From: SM1-73 sp964588305
GTDB lineage: Bacteria; Zixibacteria; MSB-5A5; SM1-73
Length of the DNA stretch: 64,000 bases
NCBI GenBank assembly: GCA_964588305.1
Contig: CAZPOP010000001.1
Coordinates: forward strand, 186,001 to 250,000
Direction of reading: 5' to 3'
The notes under the pieces were generated by a model that was given only the letters and a program-made list of their open reading frames with translations, ran no database searches and was not told where the DNA came from. Within the stretch, counting starts at the first letter, position 1, and each line of letters opens with the position of its first letter. The position numbers and the translations under genes are program-made. Below, in pieces: positions 17,022 through 26,459 of the stretch.

Positions 17022-17891
17022 CTAAGGTTTCTCCTGAGGAAAGACTCCTGAGGCCCAGCCGAAGGTTGTCACCTTAGCTTCTCCTTTGAGCTCCTCCAGG
17101 AGATTTCCCAACTCATCCTTCCTTTTGGCGACGATCAGGGCGTTGGCTATCTGCGGCTTCACCAGTTCATATTCTCTTATGCTGCCCTCCTCTTTTCTGT
17201 CCGTAACCATGATCACGTCAAATCCGTAGTCTGTCTGGATGGGTGTGGAGATCTTTCCTGGTTCAGATTTTGTGACCGCCTCATAGAATTGAGGGGGCAG
17301 ATTGGAGAGGGGAATGTATCCCAGATCTCCTCCCTTATCTTTGGTGGCCGCGTCCAGGCTCAGATGCTTGGCGATGGCCTCGAAACTCTCGCCGCCTTCC
17401 ATTCTTACCGTTACTAGTCCGGCCTCGGCGACATTCCTCACCAGGAGGTGGCTAAGCCTCACCTCGTCCTCCTCCCGGGCGAACATGTTCTGATTCTTCA
17501 GGTAGTACTGCCTGGCCTCATCTTCGGAGACATTCACCCTGGCTTCCAGCTCCTTCTGCAAGAAGGACTCGATGATTGCGCTCCGAACGGCCCGATCCAT
17601 TCGCCACCTGACAGCCTCATCTTTGTCTATCCCTTTCCTCTTCGCCTCCTGATACAGAATCTCGCTTTCGATCCATCCTTTGACATAGTCCCTTTTCTGG
17701 CCCAAGCTGGCGGAAGCTCTCTGGGCTTCCGGGATGTCCATCTGCAAATCCCACGCGGTCAGGACCCCCTCGTCCACACGAGCGATCACGTCTGTTGGAG
17801 GTTTTTCAATCTGCTCCTTCTTCTGACATCCCACCAAGAGGGAGGACAGTGTCAAAACTGAAAGAACGACGAAAGTAAACTTCTTGTGCAT
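17022..17891 (-). CDS. Parvulin-type peptidyl-prolyl isomerase, lipoprotein
   Basis: 289 residues with a lipoprotein signal (LSSLLVGC, acylated Cys at 22). An N-terminal SurA/PrsA-like helical region (DVIARVDEGVLTAWDLQMDI) is followed by one PPIC domain at about 140-240 (VRLSHLLVRNV, KGGDLGYIPLSNLP, YGFDVIMVTDRKE). PrsA/PpiD-like foldases of this size act on proteins that have just crossed the inner membrane. The N-terminal lipid would anchor it in a membrane facing the periplasm. It lies 71 bp downstream of the larger foldase gene and probably belongs to the same transcript. Confidence 0.9.
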   Translation of the reverse strand: MHKKFTFVVLSVLTLSSLLVGCQKKEQIEKPPTDVIARVDEGVLTAWDLQMDIPEAQRASASLGQKRDYVKGWIESEILYQEAKRKGIDKDEAVRWRMDRAVRSAIIESFLQKELEARVNVSEDEARQYYLKNQNMFAREEDEVRLSHLLVRNVAEAGLVTVRMEGGESFEAIAKHLSLDAATKDKGGDLGYIPLSNLPPQFYEAVTKSEPGKISTPIQTDYGFDVIMVTDRKEEGSIREYELVKPQIANALIVAKRKDELGNLLEELKGEAKVTTFGWASGVFPQEKP

Positions 17892-17962
17892 GTTAGAGAA
17901 TCTGGTATTATGTGTTCACCAGAAAAATCAGTCCTCGTACCTTATCCATCAAACCGAATGGC

Positions 17963-19696
17963 CTAACCTGTCTCCTCTGTTTTCTCCTCCTCCTCGGCCT
18001 TCTGCTGCACGGTCGACTCCAAAACCTCCTCGTTGATCTCTATGGTCAGCCGGCCCTTTTGAGTATCTATCCATCCCCTGACGATCTTCTCGTCTTTCTC
18101 ACCTCTTGCCTGCTTGGTGACCTGGTCTTTAATCTCATCCAGAGGAGTTTCCTCCGCCTCCTTTTTATCTATAAGCTTTATCACTGCGTAGCACTCTCCA
18201 TATTGCCGGTCGGTCATCTTTACAGGTCCTCCGAGCTTCCCCTTATCCATTTTGAAGGCAGCGTCGAAAAGCTCGGGATATCTGGCGCGACGAAAAGACC
18301 CCAAGTCTCCACCCTTGTTTTGTACGTTGGCTCGGATGGTCTTCTCCTCGGCCAACTTCTCGAAATTGGTCCCTTTGTTCAACTGGCTCAGAATATCGCT
18401 GGCCTCCTCTTCGGTCTGCAGCAGAATCTCCTTTACCTGAACCTCGGCCGGCTTTTGAAACCTATCCGGGTGCCTATCATAATAGCCTTGTATCTCCTCA
18501 TCCGTAATTCCCACGCCTTGCAGGATCACGGTACCTCTCATTCTCTTTGCCATCTCCGCTTCCTTGAACTTCCCCCAACTATCCTTGAAAGCTCTGGTCC
18601 CCTCCAGATTTTTATTGCGTGCCGTCTCTGAGAGAATGTCTAAAGCTATGCTTTGGAAACCTACCTCCTCCACTTTCTCCTGGTTGTCCAGTTGGGGTCG
18701 GTACTGCGGGGGCATACTGTTGAATTGCGCCAAAAAATCTCCCAGCGTAATCTGGCCGCTTTTGTAGCTGAACAAAGTCTGGTTTTTCTCATCTTCGGTG
18801 AATTTGTCCATCTCCAATTGGTCACCCATTCTCCTCAGTCCCGAGGTATCCGGTGCAGGCTCCGTCTTTTTGGACATCAAGAGATCCAGGGTCTGCCCTT
18901 CTAACTTGAAGTTCACTTCCTTTTTCAGCTCCTGGAAGTATTCTTTCATCCTTTCTTCTCTTTTGCTGCGCTCCAGCTGGGCCCGGATCATATCCTTGGC
19001 TTTGTCAAACGGTTGTTGCTCCGTCTCCCTTCGTTCCAACAGTTTTATGATATGCCAGCCAAACTGGCTCTTCACCGGACTGGATGTCTCGCCTTCCTTC
19101 AATGCGAATGCCGCCTCTTGAAACTCAGGAACCATCCTTCCCCAGCCGAAGAACCCCAAATCTCCGGCGTTACTCTTGGCCGAGGGATCAATGCTGTTCT
19201 CCTTAGCCAACTCCCCAAAATCCCCACCCTCATTCAACTTTTGGTATATGCTGTCCGCCAGCTCCTTGGTCTCCACCAGAATGTGTGAGGCATGTATCTC
19301 TTCTTTCATATTCGCGTACTGTTTCTTCAGCTCCCCCTCCGAGACCTGGGACTTGTCTAGAATCTCCCTTTTATACAACTCATTGAGCAATATCTGGTCC
19401 TTTTGTTTCTGGAAGGCGGTATCGTTTTCCACCTCGAGATCTAATCCCTCCTTATAGGCTCCCAATATCACCACCTGATCGTCAATCAGCTTGTCCAAGG
19501 CATCCCTCCTGCGATCCAATTCGGATCTGCCCTGGATGATCAATCTCGATTGCCGCATGAATTCGCTCTCCAACTCCTCCACGGTAATCTCCCTATCCCC
19601 CACCTTAGCCACTATCTTCCCCTCTTTTTTCGCACAACCCCAGATCAGAGCCAAAGAGAAGAACCCCAAACACAAAAGCAGGTTGACTTTTCTCAT
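17963..19696 (-). CDS. Peptidyl-prolyl isomerase with two parvulin domains, lipoprotein
   Basis: 577 residues. Lipoprotein signal with acylated Cys at about 21 (LALIWGC). First PPIC domain at about 131-225 (HASHILVETKE, NAGDLGFFGWGRMVPEF, FGWHIIKLLERRE); second at about 420-515 (VQVKEILLQTEE, KGGDLGSFRRARYPELF). Between them is a helical region of about 190 residues. The C-terminus is charged and low-complexity (QQKAEEEEKTEETG). Three foldases in a row are more than usual and suggest heavy demand for envelope protein folding, which would fit the repeat-rich exported proteins nearby. Mfd lies upstream in the same direction. Confidence 0.9.
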   Translation of the reverse strand: MRKVNLLLCLGFFSLALIWGCAKKEGKIVAKVGDREITVEELESEFMRQSRLIIQGRSELDRRRDALDKLIDDQVVILGAYKEGLDLEVENDTAFQKQKDQILLNELYKREILDKSQVSEGELKKQYANMKEEIHASHILVETKELADSIYQKLNEGGDFGELAKENSIDPSAKSNAGDLGFFGWGRMVPEFQEAAFALKEGETSSPVKSQFGWHIIKLLERRETEQQPFDKAKDMIRAQLERSKREERMKEYFQELKKEVNFKLEGQTLDLLMSKKTEPAPDTSGLRRMGDQLEMDKFTEDEKNQTLFSYKSGQITLGDFLAQFNSMPPQYRPQLDNQEKVEEVGFQSIALDILSETARNKNLEGTRAFKDSWGKFKEAEMAKRMRGTVILQGVGITDEEIQGYYDRHPDRFQKPAEVQVKEILLQTEEEASDILSQLNKGTNFEKLAEEKTIRANVQNKGGDLGSFRRARYPELFDAAFKMDKGKLGGPVKMTDRQYGECYAVIKLIDKKEAEETPLDEIKDQVTKQARGEKDEKIVRGWIDTQKGRLTIEINEEVLESTVQQKAEEEEKTEETG

Positions 19697-19782
19697 TCTC
19701 CCATTCCTCCTTCTGTTAAAGAATTATTGTTTTCGCAAAATCCTCAATTCATCTTTAAAATCTTTTGCAATATAAACCTCTC

Positions 19783-22700
19783 CTATAATTTAATCAAGAG
19801 GTTTTTGACGAATTGGGCTTTTTTCTCAGACGCCACTCCTGGGAGCCTCACGTACAGCTTAACTGATTGGTCGACTTTAAATTCCAGAGGAAGTCCAATC
19901 TTTTTGGCCAGTTCCTCTATCTCTTTTTTTCCCATTTTTCTATCAGCCGGGAATTCAAGCATCAAGATGTTTTTTTTCAGAGATACTCGTGAGATCCCTT
20001 TCGAGGAGGCACAGATTTTGGCACAGGTGAACTCCAACAGGTCCTTGGCCTCCCTTTTCAGTTCTCCAAACCGGTCGGAGAGTTCTGCCTCTATCATGTC
20101 CACTTCTTCTACAGATCGGGCCCCGGAAAGTTTCCTGTAAATCTCCACCCTCTGCTGGCTGTCGGGGACATAGAAGTCTGGAAGATAGATGTCTAAGTCG
20201 AATTCCATCTTCACCTCCGATCGTTGGGCGATCGTCTCTCCTTTCAGTTCTCGGACTGCTTCTTCCAGAAGCCGGCAATAAAGATCGAAGCCCACTTCCT
20301 CGATGAATCCATGTTGCTGGGGGCCCAACAGGTTGCCCGCTCCTCTGATTTCCAAGTCTCTCAAAGCCAGATGAAAGCCGGAGCCGAGCTGGGTGAACTG
20401 TTCCAAGGCTTTTAACCGTTTTCGGGCGGTGGGGTTCAGTGCTCTCACCTTGGGTGTCAGAAGATAGGCATAAGCTTTGGTTCCGGATCTTCCCACCCGA
20501 CCTCTTAACTGGTAAAGCTGAGCCAGCCCGAACCTATCTGCCCGATTCACGATGATGGTGTTGACCGTAGGAATGTCTATGCCCGATTCGATGATGGAGG
20601 TGACCAGAAGGCAGTCGTATTGATGGTCCAAAAACTCCAGCATTACCTTTTCCAGAAGGCGTTCATCCATCTGCCCGTGAGCCACGGCGATCCTTACCTG
20701 GGGAAGCAAATCTTTAAGAAATCTGTACATGGCCTCTATGGTTTGCACCCGGTTATGAACGAAATAGATTTGACCTCCTCTGTCGACTTCCCTTAAGATC
20801 GCTTCGGCAATGAGCTCCTTGTCGAATTTAGCGATCTCGGTGTGAATGGGAAGGCGGTCTTTGGGAGGAGTATTGATGATGGACATATCCCTGGCCCCAA
20901 AAAGTGAGAGCTGCAAGGTCCGTGGGATGGGGGTGGCGGTCAGGGTCAAGACGTCCACCAATCTGCGCAGTTTCTTTAACTTCTCCTTGTGGGTTACGCC
21001 AAACCTCTGTTCCTCGTCTATTATCACCAAACCTAAGTTCTTAAACTCTATATCCTTGGAGAGCAAACGATGGGTGCCTATCACCACATCGACCTTTCCC
21101 TCTTCAAGCTTTTGAATGATCTCCTTCTGTTCCTTCCTGCTTCTGAATCGGGAAAGCATCTCCACCTCGACCGGATACTCTCTCAATCTCTCGCTGAAGG
21201 TGACCAGGTGCTGTTGAGCCAATATGGTGGTGGGGACCAGAACCGCCACTTGCTTCCCGTCCATCATACATTTGAACGCGGCTCGCACGGCTACCTCGGT
21301 CTTCCCGTATCCCACGTCTCCGCAGATCAGTCGGTCCGCAGGAATCTCCTTCTCCATATCCTCCTTTATCGCCTGTATCGCCGAGAGCTGATCGGGGGTC
21401 TCCTCGTAGATGAAGGAGGCTTGCAGCTCCTTCTGCCAGAGAGAATCCGGGGAAAAACCAAATCCGGGCTTGGCTTTCCTTTCCGCGTAGAGCTCGATCA
21501 ACTCCTCCGCCATGTCCTGAATGGCCTTTTTGGTCCTCTTTTTCAGTTTCTCCCAGGAAGTTCCACCCAGTTTGGAAAGAGCGGGTGCTCCCTCCTTACC
21601 GACGAATTTGTGTACTCGATTGAACTCTTCGATGGGAACGTACAATTTGTCTCCCCCCTGGTACAAAAGCTTAAGGCATTCCCTCTTTCTTCGGTCCACC
21701 AAAAGGCTCTCCAGTCCGGCATATTTGCCTATTCCGAAATCTATGTGGACCACAAAATCACCCAGGGATAAAGCTGAATAAGAGGATAAAGCTAGTCCCT
21801 CATTGAATTTTCTCTTCCGCCTGCGCCTGAAATATCGGGAAAAGATTTGATGGTCGGTCAAAGTCACCAGATCGATCTCTTGAAAGGAAAAACCGGAATC
21901 AAGAGCTCCCACCTCCAAATTCACTCCCTCAGCTTCAGGGTCCAGGAGTTCAGAAAGCCTATCTCTCTGACCCAGGTTATCACAGAAGATGTAAACTTTC
22001 TGCTTATGGGCCTTATGCTTTCTGATAGCCGACCTCAACAGATCCAGGTTTCCACCAAAACCCTCAGGTTCCGTCATTCCCAGATTTATGCTTTCTTTCC
22101 CCTCTCCAAAGCAGAGATTCTCGATCAATTGAAATCGACGGATCAGCTCCCAGAAAGATTCCAGACGGTCAAAGAGAACTTTTGGCTCAGGCACCGCTTC
22201 CTCTCTCTTCTCCGACTCCAGGAAGAGGTGTTCGGTCTCGGTTCGGATTTGATCCAATTCATCTTGAACCAGCGAAGGTTCGTCCAGAAAGACCACACAG
22301 TCAGAATCAAGATGGCTGAGAATGGTAGCTTGAGGGAGCCCGAATAAGGATGCCAGCCATTCCAACCCCGGAACCTCATCGTAGAACTTTAACTTCTCTC
22401 TCAAGTTCTCCGCCTGCTTCGGTCTTAGTTTTGAAAGACACTCCTCCAGTTTCGCATCGCTCATCAAAACTTCGCGGGAGGGGAGGACTAAAGCTTCTTG
22501 CGTTTTCTGGATTGATCTTTGATCCAAAACCGCAAACCTGCGCAGCGATTCGATCCGATCTCCCAGCAATTCGATCCTGATGGGATCGGCGTAAGAATAA
22601 GGAAAAACGTCGATGATCCCCCCCCTTATGCTGTAGGATCCGACCTCCTCCACCTGGGGAAGACGTTTGAAGCCTAAGGTGGAAAGCTGTTGGGACACCC

Positions 22701-23160
22701 ATTCGATATCTATGCTCTCTCCGACTTTGAGCTTAATGGTTTTTGCCAAAAGATCCTCCGGGAGAACGGTCTTCTCCAGGCAGGACCTGACGGTGGAGAC
22801 GACGATGATATTTCTGCTGGTGGCCAAATCATAAAGAGTTTCCAGCCTTCTGCCGATGACCTCGGAGTCCGGAATCTTCATCTCATAGGGAAGGGTTTCC
22901 CAGGCGGGAAATAGTCCTGTCGTCGTCGGCCCCAGGAACGACACCAAATCATCGTACGTCTTCAAAGCTTCTTCGGGTTTGGCAGTTATCACCAAAAGGG
23001 GAAGGTCCAGATTCTGTTTAAGGTGGGCCAAAAGCAAAGCCTTGCCCGAACCAGCCAGACCGGAAATATCGATGGCTCTTTCCCCTCGAGTGAGACTCTC
23101 TCTGATTTTGGAGAAGCTCTGAGAGGAATCAGCTAATTTCAATATTCTCGATAAGGCCAT
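19783..23160 (-). CDS. mfd: Transcription-repair coupling factor
   Basis: 1125 residues from the ATG at 23160; the frame stays open to a TTG at 23235, but no ribosome binding site supports that and the family normally begins close to the ALSRILKL region. In order: UvrB-like domains (ISGLAGSGKALLLAHL, GLFPAWETLPYE), an RNA-polymerase-interaction domain (LGDFVVHIDFGIGKYAGLES), a helicase core with Walker A GDVGYGKTE, DEEQ box (IIDEEQRFGVTHK), TATPIPRTL and QLRGRVGRSG, and a C-terminal TRCF domain. Mfd removes stalled RNA polymerase and recruits UvrA to DNA damage. Length and motif order are normal. Confidence 0.96.
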   Translation of the reverse strand: MALSRILKLADSSQSFSKIRESLTRGERAIDISGLAGSGKALLLAHLKQNLDLPLLVITAKPEEALKTYDDLVSFLGPTTTGLFPAWETLPYEMKIPDSEVIGRRLETLYDLATSRNIIVVSTVRSCLEKTVLPEDLLAKTIKLKVGESIDIEWVSQQLSTLGFKRLPQVEEVGSYSIRGGIIDVFPYSYADPIRIELLGDRIESLRRFAVLDQRSIQKTQEALVLPSREVLMSDAKLEECLSKLRPKQAENLREKLKFYDEVPGLEWLASLFGLPQATILSHLDSDCVVFLDEPSLVQDELDQIRTETEHLFLESEKREEAVPEPKVLFDRLESFWELIRRFQLIENLCFGEGKESINLGMTEPEGFGGNLDLLRSAIRKHKAHKQKVYIFCDNLGQRDRLSELLDPEAEGVNLEVGALDSGFSFQEIDLVTLTDHQIFSRYFRRRRKRKFNEGLALSSYSALSLGDFVVHIDFGIGKYAGLESLLVDRRKRECLKLLYQGGDKLYVPIEEFNRVHKFVGKEGAPALSKLGGTSWEKLKKRTKKAIQDMAEELIELYAERKAKPGFGFSPDSLWQKELQASFIYEETPDQLSAIQAIKEDMEKEIPADRLICGDVGYGKTEVAVRAAFKCMMDGKQVAVLVPTTILAQQHLVTFSERLREYPVEVEMLSRFRSRKEQKEIIQKLEEGKVDVVIGTHRLLSKDIEFKNLGLVIIDEEQRFGVTHKEKLKKLRRLVDVLTLTATPIPRTLQLSLFGARDMSIINTPPKDRLPIHTEIAKFDKELIAEAILREVDRGGQIYFVHNRVQTIEAMYRFLKDLLPQVRIAVAHGQMDERLLEKVMLEFLDHQYDCLLVTSIIESGIDIPTVNTIIVNRADRFGLAQLYQLRGRVGRSGTKAYAYLLTPKVRALNPTARKRLKALEQFTQLGSGFHLALRDLEIRGAGNLLGPQQHGFIEEVGFDLYCRLLEEAVRELKGETIAQRSEVKMEFDLDIYLPDFYVPDSQQRVEIYRKLSGARSVEEVDMIEAELSDRFGELKREAKDLLEFTCAKICASSKGISRVSLKKNILMLEFPADRKMGKKEIEELAKKIGLPLEFKVDQSVKLYVRLPGVASEKKAQFVKNLLIKL

Positions 23161-23468
23161 GCGGGTCGCCTTGGATTTCTCTGTTTGAAAAGATTCTCCC
23201 GTTATCCGGAACTTGAAAAGAGATACGCCCGCCAAGGTTTCAAAATTGGAAGACCTTTCAAGGATTCGCGACCAGCGGGCGAAAAATCAAAAACGTTTTT
23301 TTGGCTGGAATTTTCAGGGCGGAAGAGTGTTCAGATGAGTGGGCCGAAGCTGTCACAAGTGATCTTTGACTTTTGAATTCTAGTTTTGCGTTTTTCTCTT
23401 TAAGTTTTTGAATTACATCCGGTCCCGCTATTATTACCTTCACCTTCCTGGGTCGGCTTGCCGGAAAC
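23161..23468. other. Gap upstream of mfd
   Basis: 308 bp. A 61-codon minus-strand frame from a GTG at 23443 (KVIIAGPDVIQKLKEKNAKL) is open but has no ribosome binding site and no family that I recognise. I leave it unannotated. Confidence 0.4.
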
Positions 23469-24203
23469 TCAGGTCTTCCGTGAAACTGAAATCATGCGAG
23501 GGGAATCTAAGGAATATTCTCTGAAATCGAAATCTCCGTAGACCGATTCTAAGATGAATCCAGATCTTTTCAGCAGACTCAAAATCTCGGTGAAGGTATA
23601 CATCCTCAGAGAGAAAGAAGTCTCTTTCTTCGTACCGTTTCCAAACAGCAGGGTGCGGGTGGTCTCCCAGCGGCTGGTGAAAAGATCGAAAAAGTTGTCT
23701 TCCAGCATGACGAAATCTTCCTCCTGTCTCCATCTTCTCCCCTGAAAATTCCGGATCAGGTGCTCTCGATTCTTCAGGTCTAAAAGCAGAAGTCCACCCT
23801 CCTTTAACGCCCGGGACACGCCCTTGGTCACCTTGAAATCATCCGATTCTTTATCGAAATAGCCGAAGGAGGTGAAGATGTTAATCACCGCATCGAACTT
23901 TTGATCGAAGGGAAGTTTTCTCATGTCTCCCTTGACAAACTCGATTTCAAGACCCAACTCCCCCGAATCCTTCTTAGCTTTTTCTATGAAGAAATCCGAA
24001 AGATCATATCCGGTCACCTTGAAACCCCTCTGGGCAAACTCGATGGAATGTCTTCCATAGCCACAACACAGGTCCAGTATCCTGGCCTCAGGCTTCAAGT
24101 CTATCATCTTGATGATGGACTCCACCTCCCGGGAGGTCTCCCTCTCCAAGTCCTTATAGACTCTAAGGTAATGCTCGTCGAAAAATTTCTGCCACCAATA
24201 CAT
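23469..24203 (-). CDS. Class I SAM-dependent methyltransferase
   Basis: 244 residues. Motif I is ILDLCCGYGRHSIEFAQRG with the acidic loop residue in VTGYDLS, followed by FVKGDMRKLPF and FDAVINIFTSFGYF, the usual order of a Rossmann-fold methyltransferase. The N-terminus (WWQKFFDEHYLRVYKDLERE) is typical of the Methyltransf_25/11 group. The substrate cannot be read from sequence. It stands between mfd and the polyamine genes; the 141-bp gap upstream is filled with A+T-rich TTTTGAATT repeats, so it is probably transcribed separately from speB. Confidence 0.88.
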   Translation of the reverse strand: MYWWQKFFDEHYLRVYKDLERETSREVESIIKMIDLKPEARILDLCCGYGRHSIEFAQRGFKVTGYDLSDFFIEKAKKDSGELGLEIEFVKGDMRKLPFDQKFDAVINIFTSFGYFDKESDDFKVTKGVSRALKEGGLLLLDLKNREHLIRNFQGRRWRQEEDFVMLEDNFFDLFTSRWETTRTLLFGNGTKKETSFSLRMYTFTEILSLLKRSGFILESVYGDFDFREYSLDSPRMISVSRKT

Positions 24204-24209
24204 GCGCTT

Positions 24210-24340
24210 CGGTAAGTTAAGAGTTCAAAATGCAAAATGAAAAAATAAAAACAAACGCTATGCAGTATTTATTCCAAATAGTAATTTTGAATTTTGAATT
24301 GTCGTCTTGAATTTTGCTTTTTGAACTTTGAATTTGAGCC
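24210..24340. repeat. A+T-rich low-complexity repeats (TTTTGAATT type)
   Basis: Repeated TTTTGAATTTTGAATT and TTGAATTTTGC motifs between the methyltransferase start and the agmatinase stop, with related words near 23368-23415. Low-complexity intergenic sequence of unknown role. Confidence 0.6.
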
Positions 24341-24344
24341 GCCT

Positions 24345-25256
24345 TCAAATCCTCCGCTCCCTGCTAACTATGTAGCCTATGATTTTATAAACCAGCTTGG
24401 CCGCCAAAAAATCGGGTGCCACCAAACCGGGAATGGGACAAAGCTCAACGCAATCGAAGCCCACTATGTTTTTGCTCTCTGCCAGCTTCTTCAAAAAACC
24501 AAGACTCTGATCCCAAAGAAGTCCGCCCGGTTCCGGCGTTCCCACCGAGGGCATGATCGACGGATCCAAAAAATCCAGATCCATGGTCAGATAAACGTTT
24601 TCGGAAAGTTTGCTCAAAACCTGATCTGTCCACGCAAGGGATTTAGCTTGGCCGGATTTACCGTCGTTCATCAAATCTCTGGCGAAGAACAGATCAATCT
24701 TTTCGTTTTCAACGAATCTTTGCTCCTCCAAACTCAAATTTCTTATTCCCACGCCCACAAAAGGGGCCATCTCACCTATCCTCCGCATGGTGCAAGCGTG
24801 GCTATATTTGGATTCCTGATAGCTATCCCTCAAATCGGCATGCGCGTCCAGTTGCAAAACCGACAGCTTCTCACAAACTCTGCTCAATGCTTTGACCGCA
24901 CCAATGCTGATGGTGTGCTCCCCCCCGAAAAGCACCACCCTTTTGTTCATATCGACCAGCTCTTTGGCTATCCGAGATACGCCTTCCACCATCTTCTCAG
25001 GGTTCCCCACGGTCATCTCCACCTCCTCCAGGGTGTGTATTCCCGCTTTATAGGGCTCCTTTCTCAGCTCCTCATCGAAGGTCTCCACCTCCCGGGAAGC
25101 ATGGATGATGGCCTGCGGACCCTCTCTGGTGCCGGCTCTAAATGTGGTGGTCTGCTCGTACGGAACCGGAAGGATTACGAATTCAGAACTCTCGAATTCC
25201 GAAAACTCCGGAGGAAGACTCAAGAAATTGTGGGGTCGAAATCTGCTTCTATCCAA
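24345..25256 (-). CDS. speB: Agmatinase (ureohydrolase family)
   Basis: 303 residues. Ureohydrolase metal motifs are all present: FGGEHTIS, QLDAHADLRD and TMDLDFLDPSIMP, plus the GFDCVELCPIPG end motif. The enzyme splits agmatine into putrescine and urea. It lies 30 bp downstream of pyruvoyl-dependent arginine decarboxylase, which makes agmatine, so the two genes form a complete arginine-to-putrescine route. Arginase and formimidoylglutamase share the fold, but the gene context makes agmatinase by far the best call. The first 15 residues are poorly conserved and the exact start is uncertain. Confidence 0.93.
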   Translation of the reverse strand: MDRSRFRPHNFLSLPPEFSEFESSEFVILPVPYEQTTTFRAGTREGPQAIIHASREVETFDEELRKEPYKAGIHTLEEVEMTVGNPEKMVEGVSRIAKELVDMNKRVVLFGGEHTISIGAVKALSRVCEKLSVLQLDAHADLRDSYQESKYSHACTMRRIGEMAPFVGVGIRNLSLEEQRFVENEKIDLFFARDLMNDGKSGQAKSLAWTDQVLSKLSENVYLTMDLDFLDPSIMPSVGTPEPGGLLWDQSLGFLKKLAESKNIVGFDCVELCPIPGLVAPDFLAAKLVYKIIGYIVSRERRI

Positions 25257-25286
25257 ATTTAGCCATCCCAGAATTTAAAAAAGGGT

Positions 25287-25838
25287 TTAATCCGCTACGA
25301 AGATGGCAGCTGCCACCACTGAGGTCCACAATCCGTTTTTGTCGCCTTTGGCGGTCTGGGTGATATTGGTGGTGCGGACGATATCGCCCGAGATTTTCCA
25401 TATCTCCTTTCTTTCGTCGTAGCTTTTATCCACGTCGAAGTCGATGCCCAATGTTGTGGCTAACATGGTTGCAGCCAAGTCCTCTGCATAGTCGCCCGCC
25501 TTCTTCAGCGTCTGTCCAAATGCCTTGTGTTCGGCTAGATATCCATATTTGTCTTTGTCGTTGGGGATCGCCATCCCCACAGAGGCAGATACCAACCGGT
25601 TCGGCTCACAGGTGGCATTGGAGCTCATCACGGTGAAAACCACCTGGCCGTCCCTCAAAAGCCGCAGGCCGAGCTTCTCGCCGATCAGCTTGCAGCGGGG
25701 AGGGAAGATGCTGGATACCCGGACTAAGTTGAAGTTTGCGATTCCCGCATTGCGCAAAGCCAGCTCGAAACTGGAAAGCTGTTCTTTGTGCTTGCCCACC
25801 CCTTTGGTCAAGAACATCCTTTCAGGAACTATGATCAT
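25287..25838 (-). CDS. pdaD: Pyruvoyl-dependent arginine decarboxylase
   Basis: 183 residues from an ATG with AGGAGG 6 bases upstream. The N-terminus MIIVPERMFLTKGVGKHKEQ and the motif NLVRVSSIFPP are diagnostic. The proenzyme cuts itself between the two serines (about 42 and 43), and the second becomes the pyruvoyl cofactor. It decarboxylates arginine to agmatine without pyridoxal phosphate. This enzyme is best known from archaea and chlamydiae and is also common in several candidate bacterial phyla. Paired with agmatinase directly downstream. Confidence 0.95.
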   Translation of the reverse strand: MIIVPERMFLTKGVGKHKEQLSSFELALRNAGIANFNLVRVSSIFPPRCKLIGEKLGLRLLRDGQVVFTVMSSNATCEPNRLVSASVGMAIPNDKDKYGYLAEHKAFGQTLKKAGDYAEDLAATMLATTLGIDFDVDKSYDERKEIWKISGDIVRTTNITQTAKGDKNGLWTSVVAAAIFVAD

Positions 25839-25888
25839 CTTTATCCTCCTCTTGTGGATAAGGAGACAAGCTCAGAATCCGTGTTGAA

Positions 25889-25917
25889 AAAATAAATTAT
25901 TCAAAAGCAAAAATCAA
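25889..25917 (-). promoter_or_regulatory. Possible promoter for pdaD-speB
   Basis: Minus strand TTGATT, 17 bases, TATTTT, about 50 bases before the pdaD ATG. Plausible boxes in an A+T-rich stretch; not unique. Confidence 0.35.
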
Positions 25918-26002
25918 TACAAAACTGGAAGAATTTCTCGAAAGGTCTTCTTTTGGGGATCAGTTCTAACCCAAACGCATAGGATGCTGTCCGGTGTGAG
26001 TG

Positions 26003-26029
26003 CGAAGCCCCGCCTTTGGCGGGGCTTCG
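26003..26029. repeat. Perfect 12-bp hairpin in a divergent intergenic region
   Basis: CGAAGCCCCGCC, loop TTT, GGCGGGGCTTCG, followed by TTT on the plus strand. It resembles a terminator but lies between divergent genes, so it is more likely a dispersed palindrome. Nothing else in the 621-bp gap 25839-26459 looks like a gene. Related G+C hairpins lie at 37361-37388 and about 44240-44258. Confidence 0.7.
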
Positions 26030-26459
26030 TTTAGGCGGCAAATGACATTTTATTCAGCGCGTTCTGGCTGACCGGGACAATCTTCCAAAAACTCAAAAGC
26101 CCTCTTTTTCCTTGTGATCATATCTTCAAAACAGGAAGGCACCTCCAAGCCAACGTACCAACTTTCTAACCTGCAAACCTGTCAAGTTCATCTCACCAGC
26201 AACATCATCCCGGATTGGCTCAAGTCCCTTGTCTCAATTCTGGCGGGCTAAATCTTTAGAATGATTGGAATTAGTACCGGGGGATTGGGGAGTTACGAAT
26301 TTTGTCGCGAAGGTTTTTAAGAGGAGGAGAGAATTTACAGATTTTTCATTTTTCCCCATCTTTTCGGCTCAACTTTTTTACTTTTCAACAGTATAACTAT
26401 ATGGAGTGTTGAATCTTGAATTCGTGAATATAGTTCAGTTTTCTTGTTAAAGGGGAAAA

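Noticed and set aside
23258..23443. 61-codon minus-strand frame with GTG start upstream of mfd
   Set aside because: No ribosome binding site and no recognisable family; possibly a decayed fragment.
26003..26029. Rho-independent terminator of hflX or pdaD
   Set aside because: The hairpin lies between the divergent starts, not after a gene; better seen as a dispersed palindrome.
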